From NCBI GenBank assembly GCA_007922225.1, contig ML680037.1, positions 4,384,876 to 4,448,875 of the forward strand: a DNA stretch of 64,000 nucleotides, written 5' to 3'. The translations under genes and the position numbers were made by a program. Source of the DNA: Emydura subglobosa. Its lineage: Eukaryota > Chordata > Testudines > Chelidae. Of the stretch, positions 49,801-58,329 are shown piece after piece. Below the pieces are notes generated by a model, which was not told the DNA's origin, ran no database searches, and saw only the letters and a program-made list of their open reading frames with translations. The first letter of the stretch is position 1, and every line of letters begins with the position of its first letter.

Positions 49801-52800
49801 AAATAAATATATTTTAAAGTACCATTTAAAATATTTATACTTTTTTTTTCAAATTTGTTTCCCTAACTGGTTTTCAAAATAATATGAAGTACATTTAATT
49901 TCATAGCTTATGAATGGAACTTGCCTAGTTGGCCTCTTTGCTCCTTTTGTTTCATTTTATGGTTATTTCTTCCTTTCCCCCCCTCTTGATCATCATCTCT
50001 TCCTCTTCCACAAATGCACTTCAGCTGATGTGATGCAAGATGTAATGGTGTTTTGATCTTGATCATATGGCCATTGACCTTGCTTGTTGCACTTTCTGTT
50101 TTGAAAGCATGTGGGGTGAGAAGGACAGCTTGGCAGGTAAAAGGAGCAGAGTGACACAAAGGAGCCCTATAAGCTCTGGTTCCAGCTTGGTGGTGGTGGG
50201 GGGGACATTCTCCCAGTGCAGACATTGCAAAAGAGAGCCAGGAATCAGTGTTCCAAGGACTCTTTTGCAAGCTCTGGCATGGGGAATGTGCTGGGGGTGG
50301 GGCCACAGCACGCAGCCTTGCAGAAATTCTGAGCACCACTGTGACCCAGAAGGCAGACCAGGAAGGCTGCTGTTAACTTTACAGAGTCGGGGAGCTTGTC
50401 TGTCTACCCCAGGGGCTCCAGACCTTGTAGCAGCCCAGATTGGAAGGATCGAAAGGTGGCTTTAATATCAGCTCAGTCCTTCTTCATCCCGGAATGCAAG
50501 TTTCATGCTGTGCCTCTGAGGCATAGTACAGAATCTGACCCATATACACAACCAGCTTAAAATCTTTCAGTTCCCTGAGCAAAGATGTTTTTATCACCAT
50601 GAAATATCTTAGCTGGAAAAGCATTCTAGATATTGGCATGTCAAGAAGTATACCAAGCCTTGAAAGGTTCGCTTGTACAGCATGCTTTGTGACACTACAT
50701 TCCATACTTTAATTTTAGTGGTTTTTCTCTGTGTAGATATTTTTACTAAGCAAAGAAAATTGGGACCTTTTTTAACGTTTCTTGTTTTTCAGGAAGGAAA
50801 CTGATTTAATTATCAGTGACATGGACGCCCCTTTGTTGAAATCCACAGCATTGCTATGCTTTTTACAATGACACCCCCTGCCCTTACTGTATTTGATCAG
50901 ACTAGAGGTTCCTGGGGTGGTTCACTGGTAGCCTAGCTTTCTTAATGTATGTTTTTGGAATCTAAAAAAAAAACACATGGGGTAGTACTAAAATGATTGT
51001 TATTACCAAGAGATTTGACCTTTTTAAATGTGATTCTTGACAATGCTTTGCTATAATCATGTGACTACTCAATGAATCAGACTTTTGCTGTTACAATATT
51101 TTTGAATTATCCTTTGATTGCTTTGACAAGACATAAAGCATTTTAAACTTGGCCATACCTGTTAAAATAGATACTTGCATATTCTTGAAAATTAACTATT
51201 TGGACTCAGTAGGGAGGTTGGAGGGTATAACTTAACCATCCACAATATTCACACCATTGCAAATATTCTTTGAACTTAATATCTACAGAACTTCTACTGA
51301 ATATATTCCCAGAAAAACTAATTTAGTAAAGGTGGTAAATAGAGGTTTACTTATTATTAACATAAGATTTTTAGAACATCTGAATTCCAAACAAACATTT
51401 GAAAGTTAGGAAATTTATAGTATGTTTCCACAATCAACCTTTGAAATCATTTGCTATAATTGCAAACATAATGCTATGCTACATTTTTACATGTCAATTC
51501 TCCTTTGTAGAAGAGATGGAAGTGACTTATTGTGTCATCAAATAGAACTCCCTGGCCATGTAGGATTTGTCACTACAGTTTATGATCTAGTCTTAAATGT
51601 CAATCCATGCATAAAAGTTGCTATGATGCTTAAAACTATGCATGGCTCTTCATGAAAGCTATAATTTTTGTGAAAAGTTTCTGCAGAACTTGGAATATTT
51701 TTCCCTACAATGCACATGCCCCCCATGGAGAGGCTCTTTTCCTAGCCACAGGGCAGCCTCTTCTGTGCCTTCAAACATCCCAGAGCTGGCCGCACATTTA
51801 AATTCTGCCACCGCTTCTCTTTTTCTGTTCCCAGAGTTAGGGGACAAATCTGGGGCTGCCACACTGTGCTCATGGGCAGAACAGGGCAGCTGTGTTGTCT
51901 GTGAGGTGCTCAAAGAAAACAAAAAAAAGTCTCAGGAATTCCACATGTGCAGGAAAAAGGAAAATACTCTGGCTTAAAAAAACCCCAAACACTTGGCAGA
52001 ATTACCCCGTAATCTCCTATCAAGCTCCTGCAGATCTTTGCAAGCATTTCCAGTTCATCCACAAGTCAGGGACAGGATTGGCGGGGATGGCCAATTACCA
52101 AACAGGCTAACCATGTCAGTTGAACTTGCTTTCCAGAAGGAATGCAAAAGTACTTGCAGAAAATTCTTGTGTAGAAATGTCCATTTTAAGGATAATGAGG
52201 TCAGCTAGACCTGACAGAAGCAGAACCTTAGCACGGGGCAGGAGGAGAAAGGGGGGGAGGGTGTTCATGATATCTGGTTCCATGCTCCGGGTGCCCATGC
52301 AGTGGGTCTTAAAACTGTATGATGGTGCATACCTTTGGCAAGGAGGAGCAGTGCTGGCCACCCCACTATCCATTCAAGTTTGCCCCCACCAGATATCTGT
52401 TGTGACAAAGGGGCAGCAGGGCCAAAATTGAGTGAATGGTGTTGTGATCGCCATGTAAGGAGGGGCGGGTCGCAATGCCATTCAGTTGTGGCCCTACATC
52501 CCCTCTGTCATGATGGGGATCCCTGGGCAATGGGGCCGCCAGTGTTGCTGCTCATCACCAGGGCTTTCCTTCATCCCAGTGCCTGCCCGGCCTTGCCCCA
52601 CTTCCAGCTGCCAGCCTTCTCTCTCAAGGTGGGGATATGACACTGCAGCTGGGTGGGCTGATAGAAGGCAAGGGCTGATAATGGTGCAGACATAGCAGGC
52701 GGGGTGCTGAGGACTGTAGCTGCAGTGGGGATGGCTCCACAGGGTTTGATAGTGTGTACGTGGGGAAAAAAGGTGGGAGGGGGGATGCTTCTGTGCCTAT

Positions 52801-54737
52801 GTACACAGCCTATTTCTCTAGAGTAGCGTCTCAGCTTACAGAGAAACCACTCTGAGAAATAGTGAAAGAACTTGCTGAAAAATGGTATTAGGATTTTTTT
52901 ATCTCTTGTCTTCAGGCTGCTTGGCCTATTGTTGCTATTGATTCGGAGTGGGGGAGAGAGGACTCTGTGGTTTCGTTTTCTTCCAAATCTGCCAGAACCA
53001 TTGGTACAGAAAGCAGCTGTAAGGAGTTAAATCCCTTGTTTTTTCCTCAAATGTATTAATTTCAAAATGTTTTGAGCAGAGATAATGGAGGAGAAAAAGT
53101 AATTAGACTCCTGATCCATTACGTTTTCCTTGTTCTTATGGAAATGTTACCAGTATCTGGTTACTCTGTGAGACTTGGTGGCAGAAATGTGCAAAAGAAA
53201 GTTTTACTTAAATTCAAAACCACACGAATCTCTTCTGGTTTCACTGCCAACTTGAAATACCAGCCATATATGTAGGCAGAGTTGCTAAGACTAACAATCA
53301 ATTCAGGGTAAATTTTAAGTTTATATCTAAGTTGCACAGACTTTGTCTTTTGGCATGATTTCAGTGTTGAAAATTGGCTATTTTGAATGAATTTTATTTA
53401 TGAACATAAGAATGGCCATGCTGGGTCAGAGCAATGGTCCACTATCCAATCTTCCAACAGTGACCAATGCAAGATGCTTCAGAGGGAATAAACATAAGAG
53501 GGCAATTATTGATTGATCCATCCCCTGTTGTCCCAGCATCAGGCAATCACAGGTATAGGGACACCCAGAGCATAGGGTTGCATCATCATCATCCCATGGC
53601 AATGATCTCCACAGGTTGACCATGCCTTGTGTTGAGAAGTACCTGGAGATATTGGGTTCTTTCTAACAGGAAATTCCAAAGTGAAACTTCAAAGTTTCCA
53701 TCAGTATGGATTGAAACTGAAGAGTGCTTTCACACACAGAACGTGCTAGAATGATATAGCTCCGTTTGAACAGCTCTACTTGCTATTCAGAGCTTAGATG
53801 GAAGCTTCTTAATTGTGTGTGTTCCCCTCATTGTGAGCACCTAAGAGGATTTTATTTTCTTCCAATCTTTCCAGGACTTCCAGTGCCCTAAACATGCCAT
53901 TTCACAGCCTTTGGAGTGTGCTAAATATAAATGCAGAAACAAAGAAATACACATTGTGGGTTCTTGATTCAGGTAGCAGGGAGGTCAGATAATCCCATAT
54001 TTAAAATCTGGTGCCGTTTTTTGTGCTGTAAACTGTGTGGCTACACAGGATAAATTGAAATTAAATTGTAGCTTCTGTTCTTTGTTGTATACAGTGGGTA
54101 AGAAGCTGAGTACTTTTGACTATATAACAGAGCACCGGCGCACACAGAAAACCAGGGACCTGGAGAGTGATGTGGAAGTAACAGAGAATTCATCTGTCAG
54201 AATGGATCCCTTACAGGTAGGACCTTGTTACCCCCTCTTGCATCCAGAAATCTATCTTTCTTTTTGGTGCCTGTGAGTTCTGCAAAGTTAGTGTTGGAAA
54301 TTGAAATGGCATATCTTTCCTGTCGGGTAATCTAGGATTCCATGACTGGAAAAGAAGGATTCTTTGATAGTTAACAGCTGAGCTCAGGAAAAGGTTTCAC
54401 CACGTCAACTAAAATGCTGACAAAGGAATTTTTTTTCCAATGAATTGTAGTTTGGTAAATGCTTGACTAAGACATCTAAATGATATCTCATTATGAAGGA
54501 TGGACCTTCATCCAAAAAAACCCTACAAAAAACAGTTTGGATCCAACATGGGTTTAAATTAAAAACATAAGCTGATGTAAAGGACTGTTGTCTTCACTGT
54601 CCGTTTATGTGGGTATGCATCCTGAGCATGTTTCTTTCTTTCAGTATGTCCACCTGACAAGTTCCACCAGCACCAGAGCACATGTGCTAAGTGTCAGTGC
54701 AGAATCAGCAGAAGCACAGAAAGACCATGAACATTGA
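33280..54737 (+). CDS. ZDHHC11: ZDHHC11, DHHC-type palmitoyltransferase (seven coding exons)
   Basis: Spliced CDS joining 33280-33501, 42560-42738, 43597-43698, 46885-47009, 48693-48848, 54095-54216 and 54645-54737: 999 nt, 332 residues. All introns are GT-AG and every junction keeps frame. Residues 31-38 VNGWSLPL, then TM1 (about 41-64), TM2 (74-93), DPADQNV (94-100), a complete DHHC cysteine-rich domain (127-161) with catalytic DHHC at 152-155, TM3 (169-197) and TM4 (232-259). A degenerate TTxE motif (STFD, 267-270) follows. The family transfers palmitate from acyl-CoA to protein cysteines through an acyl-enzyme on the DHHC cysteine, in endomembranes. ZDHHC11 and its paralogue ZDHHC1 are reported to act in STING-dependent innate signalling (literature, not visible here). 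ZDHHC11 is preferred over ZDHHC1 because of [15 protein letters not shown] and FFFxxVASA. The N-terminus ([14 protein letters not shown]) looks ZDHHC1-like. At 332 residues it is shorter than human ZDHHC11 (about 412), the difference lying in the C-terminal tail. Confidence 0.9.
34520..34870 (+). mobile_element. CR1 LINE 3' fragment, sense
   Basis: Landmarks in order: tagaacactgtgtctagttt, cactgagagatttagagttc, tcaatctgtttaat, gtgccttgattccagt, tagaaaggcataacaagaac, caatggctggaagctgaag and gattagaaattaggtgtgc. These belong to the 3' region of a CR1 subfamily. Truncated and full of stops. Confidence 0.75.
36176..36465. mobile_element. Harbinger-like MITE, 290 bp
   Basis: Starts gggtatgtacacac and ends tagtctaagccc, flanked by 3-bp TAA duplications (36173-36175 and 36466-36468). 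GGG...CCC ends with TAA/TTA target sites fit PIF/Harbinger. No transposase. Confidence 0.65.
37301..37955. mobile_element. GC-rich hAT-like element, 655 bp, with internal duplication
   Basis: Perfect 11-bp inverted ends (cagtggcatac / gtatgccactg) and perfect 8-bp duplications aataacag at 37293-37300 and 37956-37963. Much more GC-rich than the surrounding intron. An internal segment recurs with a period of about 180 bp (tctgagcc at 37486 and 37666), and an (AC)n tract sits at 37791-37820. The 258-, 167- and 142-codon frames over it are composition artefacts. Confidence 0.85.
37791..37820. repeat. (AC)n microsatellite inside the hAT element
   Basis: Fifteen AC units; likely an expansion within the mobile element. 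Confidence 0.95.
38557..39122. mobile_element. Harbinger-like MITE, 566 bp
   Basis: Starts gggctggtctacagtac and ends gtagtgtagacaaggcc, with TTA on both sides (38554-38556, 39123-39125). The longest of the tctacac-type copies here. No intact ORF. Confidence 0.7.
42560..42738 (+). CDS. ZDHHC11: ZDHHC11 coding exon 2 (residues 75-134)
   Basis: Acceptor aataatgcag and a perfect GTAAGT donor. It encodes TM2 ([19 protein letters not shown]), the DPADQNV motif that follows TM2 in the family, the segment [20 protein letters not shown], and the first zinc-binding pair C127-x2-C130. It ends with two bases of Val134. Confidence 0.92.
42739..43596. other. ZDHHC11: ZDHHC11 intron between coding exons 2 and 3
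   Basis: 858 bp, GTAAGT to ttttag. No repeat or exon recognised inside. Confidence 0.85.
43597..43698 (+). CDS. ZDHHC11: ZDHHC11 coding exon 3, catalytic DHHC core (residues 134-168)
   Basis: Acceptor tttgttttttag, donor GTAAGC. The exon carries [19 protein letters not shown] then [11 protein letters not shown]. The spacing C-x2-C-x9-HC-x2-C-x2-C-x4-DHHC-x5-C is complete with exon 2, so all zinc ligands and the catalytic Cys155 are present. The enzyme looks competent. It ends with two bases of Trp168. Confidence 0.94.
43699..46884. other. ZDHHC11: ZDHHC11 intron between coding exons 3 and 4
   Basis: 3,186 bp. AT-rich for most of its length, then a C-rich minisatellite at 46345-46700 and a segment ending in cctaataaaacgttttaa just before the acceptor. 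Confidence 0.85.
46345..46700. repeat. C-rich minisatellite, three imperfect copies
   Basis: The motif cacccccacacaggg / cacccccacacatgg / cacccccacgcatgg followed by actcactcgc-like and cccagggaccc-like blocks starts near 46358, 46447 and 46588. Copies also share acgccactgta. Open frames over it on both strands are low-complexity and not genes. Confidence 0.7.
46885..47009 (+). CDS. ZDHHC11: ZDHHC11 coding exon 4 (residues 168-210)
   Basis: Acceptor ttacatacatag, donor GTATTT. It encodes TM3 ([19 protein letters not shown] then [10 protein letters not shown]) and the conserved [13 protein letters not shown], matching VNP-x3-LRT in human ZDHHC11. It ends one base into codon 210. The intron just upstream ends in a GC-rich minisatellite (46345-46700). 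Confidence 0.91.
47640..47757. mobile_element. Reptilian interspersed repeat fragment
   Basis: Contains gaggaagtgggctggagccc, cacgaaagcttatgc, aaatttgttagtctttaaag and gtgctacagaactcttg, a very common arrangement in turtle and crocodilian genomes. Class not assigned. Confidence 0.5.
48258..48390. mobile_element. Harbinger-like MITE, 133 bp
   Basis: Ends gggtaaaattttcagaag and cttttgaaaattttgccc are nearly perfect inverted repeats, with TTA flanking both sides (48255-48257, 48391-48393). Confidence 0.7.
48693..48848 (+). CDS. ZDHHC11: ZDHHC11 coding exon 5 (residues 210-262)
   Basis: Acceptor ttgccctggtag, donor GTACGT. It encodes [12 protein letters not shown], where human ZDHHC11 has MNTWLLFLPLFP, then TM4 and [13 protein letters not shown]. 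This is the last luminal loop and final membrane span, ending one base into codon 262. Confidence 0.91.
48849..54094. other. ZDHHC11: ZDHHC11 intron between coding exons 5 and 6
   Basis: 5,246 bp. Contains a G-run at about 49736-49747 and a CR1 fragment at 53401-53675. The 132- and 143-codon frames near 49908-50465 overlap on opposite strands and show no domain. Confidence 0.8.
53401..53675 (-). mobile_element. CR1 LINE 3' end, antisense
   Basis: Reads aacataagaatggccatgct, gggtcagagcaatggtcc, ttcagagggaataaacat and gattgatccatcccctgt on the + strand, the reverse complement of the CR1 3' UTR. Homologous to 62456 onward. Confidence 0.82.
54095..54216 (+). CDS. ZDHHC11: ZDHHC11 coding exon 6 (residues 262-302)
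   Basis: Acceptor tttgttgtatacag, donor GTAGGA. It encodes the start of the cytosolic tail: [18 protein letters not shown], where human has AKKMTTFEYL. The family TTxE motif is therefore STFD. The rest is charged and ends at phase 0 after MDPLQ. That phase allows splicing to 54645 or to 56195. Confidence 0.88.
54645..54737 (+). CDS. ZDHHC11: ZDHHC11 candidate terminal exon (residues 303-332, stop TGA)
   Basis: A strong polypyrimidine acceptor (tttctttctttcag) 428 bp after exon 6. In frame it gives a Ser/Thr/Glu-rich 30-residue tail beginning [13 protein letters not shown] and ending EAQKDHEH, then TGA at 54735-54737. No similarity to a known tail is claimed. It could be one of two alternative ends, since 56195-56253 is also compatible with exon 6. 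Confidence 0.62.
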   Translation, partial: YVHLTSSTSTRAHVLSVSAESAEAQKDHEH

Positions 54738-55320
54738 GGCCATATGATTAGAGATCAGCTTTGGGACCACAGTTGAAAACTGATAACAGTTAACTCCTGA
54801 AGGGCTCCAGAATGCTGAACTGCAGCTAGGAAAGCAAACAAGGCAAACATGATTAAAAAAAAAAAAAATAGGAGGGCCGTCTGCAGTTTAACCTTAAACT
54901 CTTGTCACGTCAGCATTGCCACTTCCATACACTCAGAAGTCTTGATTCATGCCTCCAAAGTTTGAGATTGGCTTAAAAATTTTTTTTTTTTTGGTTTTGT
55001 TTTTTTCAAAGTGGAGTTTTTTATTTGCCTTCCAGTTTTTGAGCTCTGAAGGTTCACATTTTCAAGCTTTCCTCCCTAATCATAAGGACTAGAAATTTAC
55101 TTTTTTTTTCTTTCTTAAATGAAAGTAGACTTGTGTAATCACTTGAATGCAGGAGCTAGAGATTTAAGAAAAGCACCAAATATAATAAGACTTCTGATAA
55201 AATCATAAATGGCAACATTATAACATCATTACCAGAGGGCAAAATCTTGCAGCTGACAGATAATTGGCTAATAATGTATACGTGTGGAAGAACATCAGGA
55301 TAGTGATCTCCTAATAAAGA
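54738..55320 (+). other. ZDHHC11: Probable 3' UTR of ZDHHC11 short form
   Basis: Sequence after the TGA is AT-rich with no coding signal. An AATAAA hexamer at 55313-55318 is the best polyadenylation signal seen. An A-run near 54855-54868 could cause internal priming in cDNA. The UTR end is inferred. Confidence 0.4.
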
Positions 55321-55654
55321 ACATCAGTGCAAAACAGAGACAAACCAGACTGGATATCTGGATCTGTGGAGCATGGGGGAATGAACACCTCTTCTATTGG
55401 TCTTCAAATGGCAAATATTGTTGTCCATCATAATAGCTTCTTTCTTTAATAATAGCTCTTTGAATATGAAGATGACTATATGTTAAGTACATTCTAACTT
55501 TCAGGTACTAACATTGCTTTGAACGTTTGATCTATGAACATTTAAAACAAAACCCCAACATCTACAATCTTAAGAAGAATGCATAACCTAAAATGTAATG
55601 TAAAAAATGTTGCCATCCATTCCTTCTGCTTTTCCCTCATCTTCCTATTTCTTA

Positions 55655-55785
55655 TTTCCTTCCTTGTAATGTAGTGTCTGACCTTTAGATTGTAAGCTTT
55701 TTGGGGCACAGACCATGTGTGACTTTGTGTGTGGTAGCTAGTATATTGTTGTTTGCTGGATAAATAAGAACAATTATTATATTAA
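55655..55785 (+). mobile_element. Ancient amniote SINE/L2-type 3' segment, sense
   Basis: tagattgtaagctttttggg, gcacagaccatgtgtgac and a tail with aataagaacaattattat parallel the reverse complement of 20555-20700. Confidence 0.5.
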
Positions 55786-55967
55786 AACAGGCTATTTTGC
55801 CCACTCATAGAATGAGATTTATTCAGTAACAAGCATAAGGGTTGGTTGGTTTGTTTAAAAAATTAGTATACAGTTTTCAAAATGTATTTTTAATAACATT
55901 ATGCAAATATTTGTTTTACCTCATTTGCTCAAAGCAATATGAAACTTTCTAAAACTATTGTCTAGAG

Positions 55968-56137
55968 GAATGGTTCTCAACTCACAGGCTGCTTGTGGCC
56001 CAATCAGCACACAGCTGTGGCCCATGTGACATCCTCAGGACCATCCAGATAGTATATCTATTGTGTGCATGTGGTCCACATAACACAGAGAGACCTGCAT
56101 ATGTGGCCCACAATGGTAGGTAGGTTGAGAACCACTG
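55968..56137. mobile_element. hAT-like MITE, 170 bp
   Basis: Left end gaatggttctcaact, right end ggttgagaaccactg, perfect 8-bp duplications gtctagag at 55960-55967 and 56138-56145. It lies 57 bp upstream of the possible alternative exon at 56195. Confidence 0.83.
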
Positions 56138-56194
56138 GTCTAGAGGTACAACATTCTAATGGGTTTTGCCTTTTTTTTTTTTTTTTTTTTTAAG

Positions 56195-56253
56195 GATTTG
56201 TCTTTAGCAAGTCAACAAAAGGAGTGTGAGGTCTCCGTTTCATCTCGATCTGG
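56195..56253 (+). CDS. ZDHHC11: Possible alternative ZDHHC11 exon
   Basis: A T-rich tract of about 20 bases leads to a taag acceptor and the block ends in a perfect GTAAGT donor. Joined to exon 6 at phase 0 it reads DLSLASQQKECEVSVSSRS with two bases left over, without a stop. It would bypass the 54645 exon and continue to exons I could not find before 64000. It lies 57 bp after a hAT-like element. A chance pair of splice sites is the alternative. Confidence 0.45.
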
Positions 56254-57217
56254 GTAAGTTAGTTAAATATAAATGTATCCATATTTAAAGCTTACTTTAG
56301 CTATGAATAACTATAGTTAACAGCTTTTATTTGAGGATTTTAAAATTGGTGGTTATGATTCAAATCAGTGTGTGATCTCTGGGGCAGGGATCATGTGTGG
56401 TATAATACCATGCCCATTATCAGCATTTAACAATAATAACTTTGTATCATACAAAGCCATATTGTGGAGGTGGTGGTAGCATCTTCATAGTAAAGGTGTC
56501 ACTGAGATTTGCAGGAAATTCAGGAGTAAAATCCTGCTTTTAATTGACTTAAAGATTGGATTTCTTCACCAAATTTAACACGTTAATTTTTCAGAGGACA
56601 ATTGAATTTTCTGTGACATTTTCAGATAACCATCTTGTAAGATTTGAAAAGGAAGCATTTAATATAACCTGCATAACCTCTATAACATTTGGCCCTGGTA
56701 GCCAAACACTTTTTTTTGTCTCTTCAGATCTAAGAGACTAGAGGCCTTACCAACTCCAAACTTCACACACACCTTTGGCAACAGCTCAAGCATAGGCCAC
56801 ATTTTAAAAAGAAAAAAAATAATCAAATGATTCCCTTTTTCTCATAATTTACTTCTCCACAATGGGAACTTAGTGGAAATGGTTGTCTCCATTCTGGGAT
56901 GCTGTCAGCCTGCTTTCCTCGCTGTGCTGTGCCCAGCACAGAGTGCCTGCTAAGATTGCCTGCCTTCTGACCAGTCTATGAGAGAGGGACTTCTGAGGCA
57001 GGGGAGATGGAAGAAGGGTAGCTGTTCAGGATGATAAGCCCAGTTTAGAGCATACTCCTCCCTAAAGCTCTTTGCTGGAGGGCTTAAAATCTGTCTTTCT
57101 TTCCCTTTCCTTCTCCCAAATGAGAAATCAATTGTTATCCAAGCACTCTTCTCACCCAACATGATTGACATCTTGATGTTCTCTGCAATCTGCTGTTAGC
57201 CTTCTCTCCCAATTCCC

Positions 57218-57421
57218 TAGGGGTTCTCAAACTAGGGGTCATGACCCTTCAGGCGGTTGCAAGATTATTATGGGGTGTCGTGAGCTGTCAGTCCATCCCT
57301 ACACATGCCGATAAGGGTGGCATGGCATGGGGAATAAGGTCATCATTTGGGGGAGGGGGGGTCGTCATAGCCTGAAATATTTCCAAAGGGGGTCCCAGCA
57401 AAAAAAGTTTGAGAACCTCTG
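57218..57421. mobile_element. hAT-like MITE, 204 bp
   Basis: Left end taggggttctcaaac and right end gtttgagaacctctg (13/15 complementary). No clean 8-bp duplication remains. Confidence 0.65.
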
Positions 57422-58329
57422 CGCTTACACTACGGTGAAATCTTCGTTTTACTGAAGTCCGTGGCAAAACTCCCATTGACTTCACTGGGGCCAGAATTTC
57501 AATCCATGTCTCTTCTCTCCTGCCCCCTGCCTGACCTCCTGATACAATTCAGCTCCCCATTACTGGTTCCCAGTTTAAAAGAGGAGTTTGCTACAAGCAA
57601 TAGGGGAGACAGATCACATTGAGAGCATAGCTTAGAGTAAATGACTTCTTGCAATAGAGGAGGCAAGTTGGGACTGGCTTCTTCCATGATTCCTGATTTA
57701 TCTTGCTTGCCTGAAGCTAGAAACCTTCCCTCTTTTTATTAAAGCAACATTGTAATAAAACATTAATATACTACATTGTACATTACTTTTTCAGGATCAG
57801 GCTAATATTCAAACAACCTGGCTAAAGATTCTGGTTTTCTGGCAGGGGATCCTCCCTCCTTTGAGTATGCTAGAAAGGGTGACCACATTTCTAAATACCT
57901 GTCCTCTTTTTGGTGCTTCTCTTGTGTATATGCTTGGCATGAAAGCTTTTCCATTACAAGGTCAGTCCGTATTTTACTATACCACGATTCCATAGGAGGA
58001 GTAATCATATTTTTCCAGTAATATGAAGTCCAGCTGCTAACATGAAAAGAAATTAATTTGTTCCATTTAAAATGTAGATTATTTACTGGAGCGTTAAGTA
58101 AGCAGATCAGGGATCTCTAGGAAGCCAGAATTTTGCCATAAGATGAATCTTTTAGTAAGTTCCTTCCCAAACCATCTTATTCCTGGACATAAACACCACA
58201 TGTGTTCCCACACATATTCCCATTTCCCCACAACTCCTCCAGCAGAGCACCTCCTTGGCAGCAAAAATATGATGGCTCTTAATTGGAGTCAAATGCCATC
58301 TATGCAGCAATTTATTAAAATGTTATTTT

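Noticed and set aside
33280..54737. Identification as ZDHHC1 instead of ZDHHC11
   Set aside because: The N-terminal dozen residues resemble ZDHHC1, but [15 protein letters not shown], the FFFxxVASA start of TM3 and NTWLxFLP match ZDHHC11 better.
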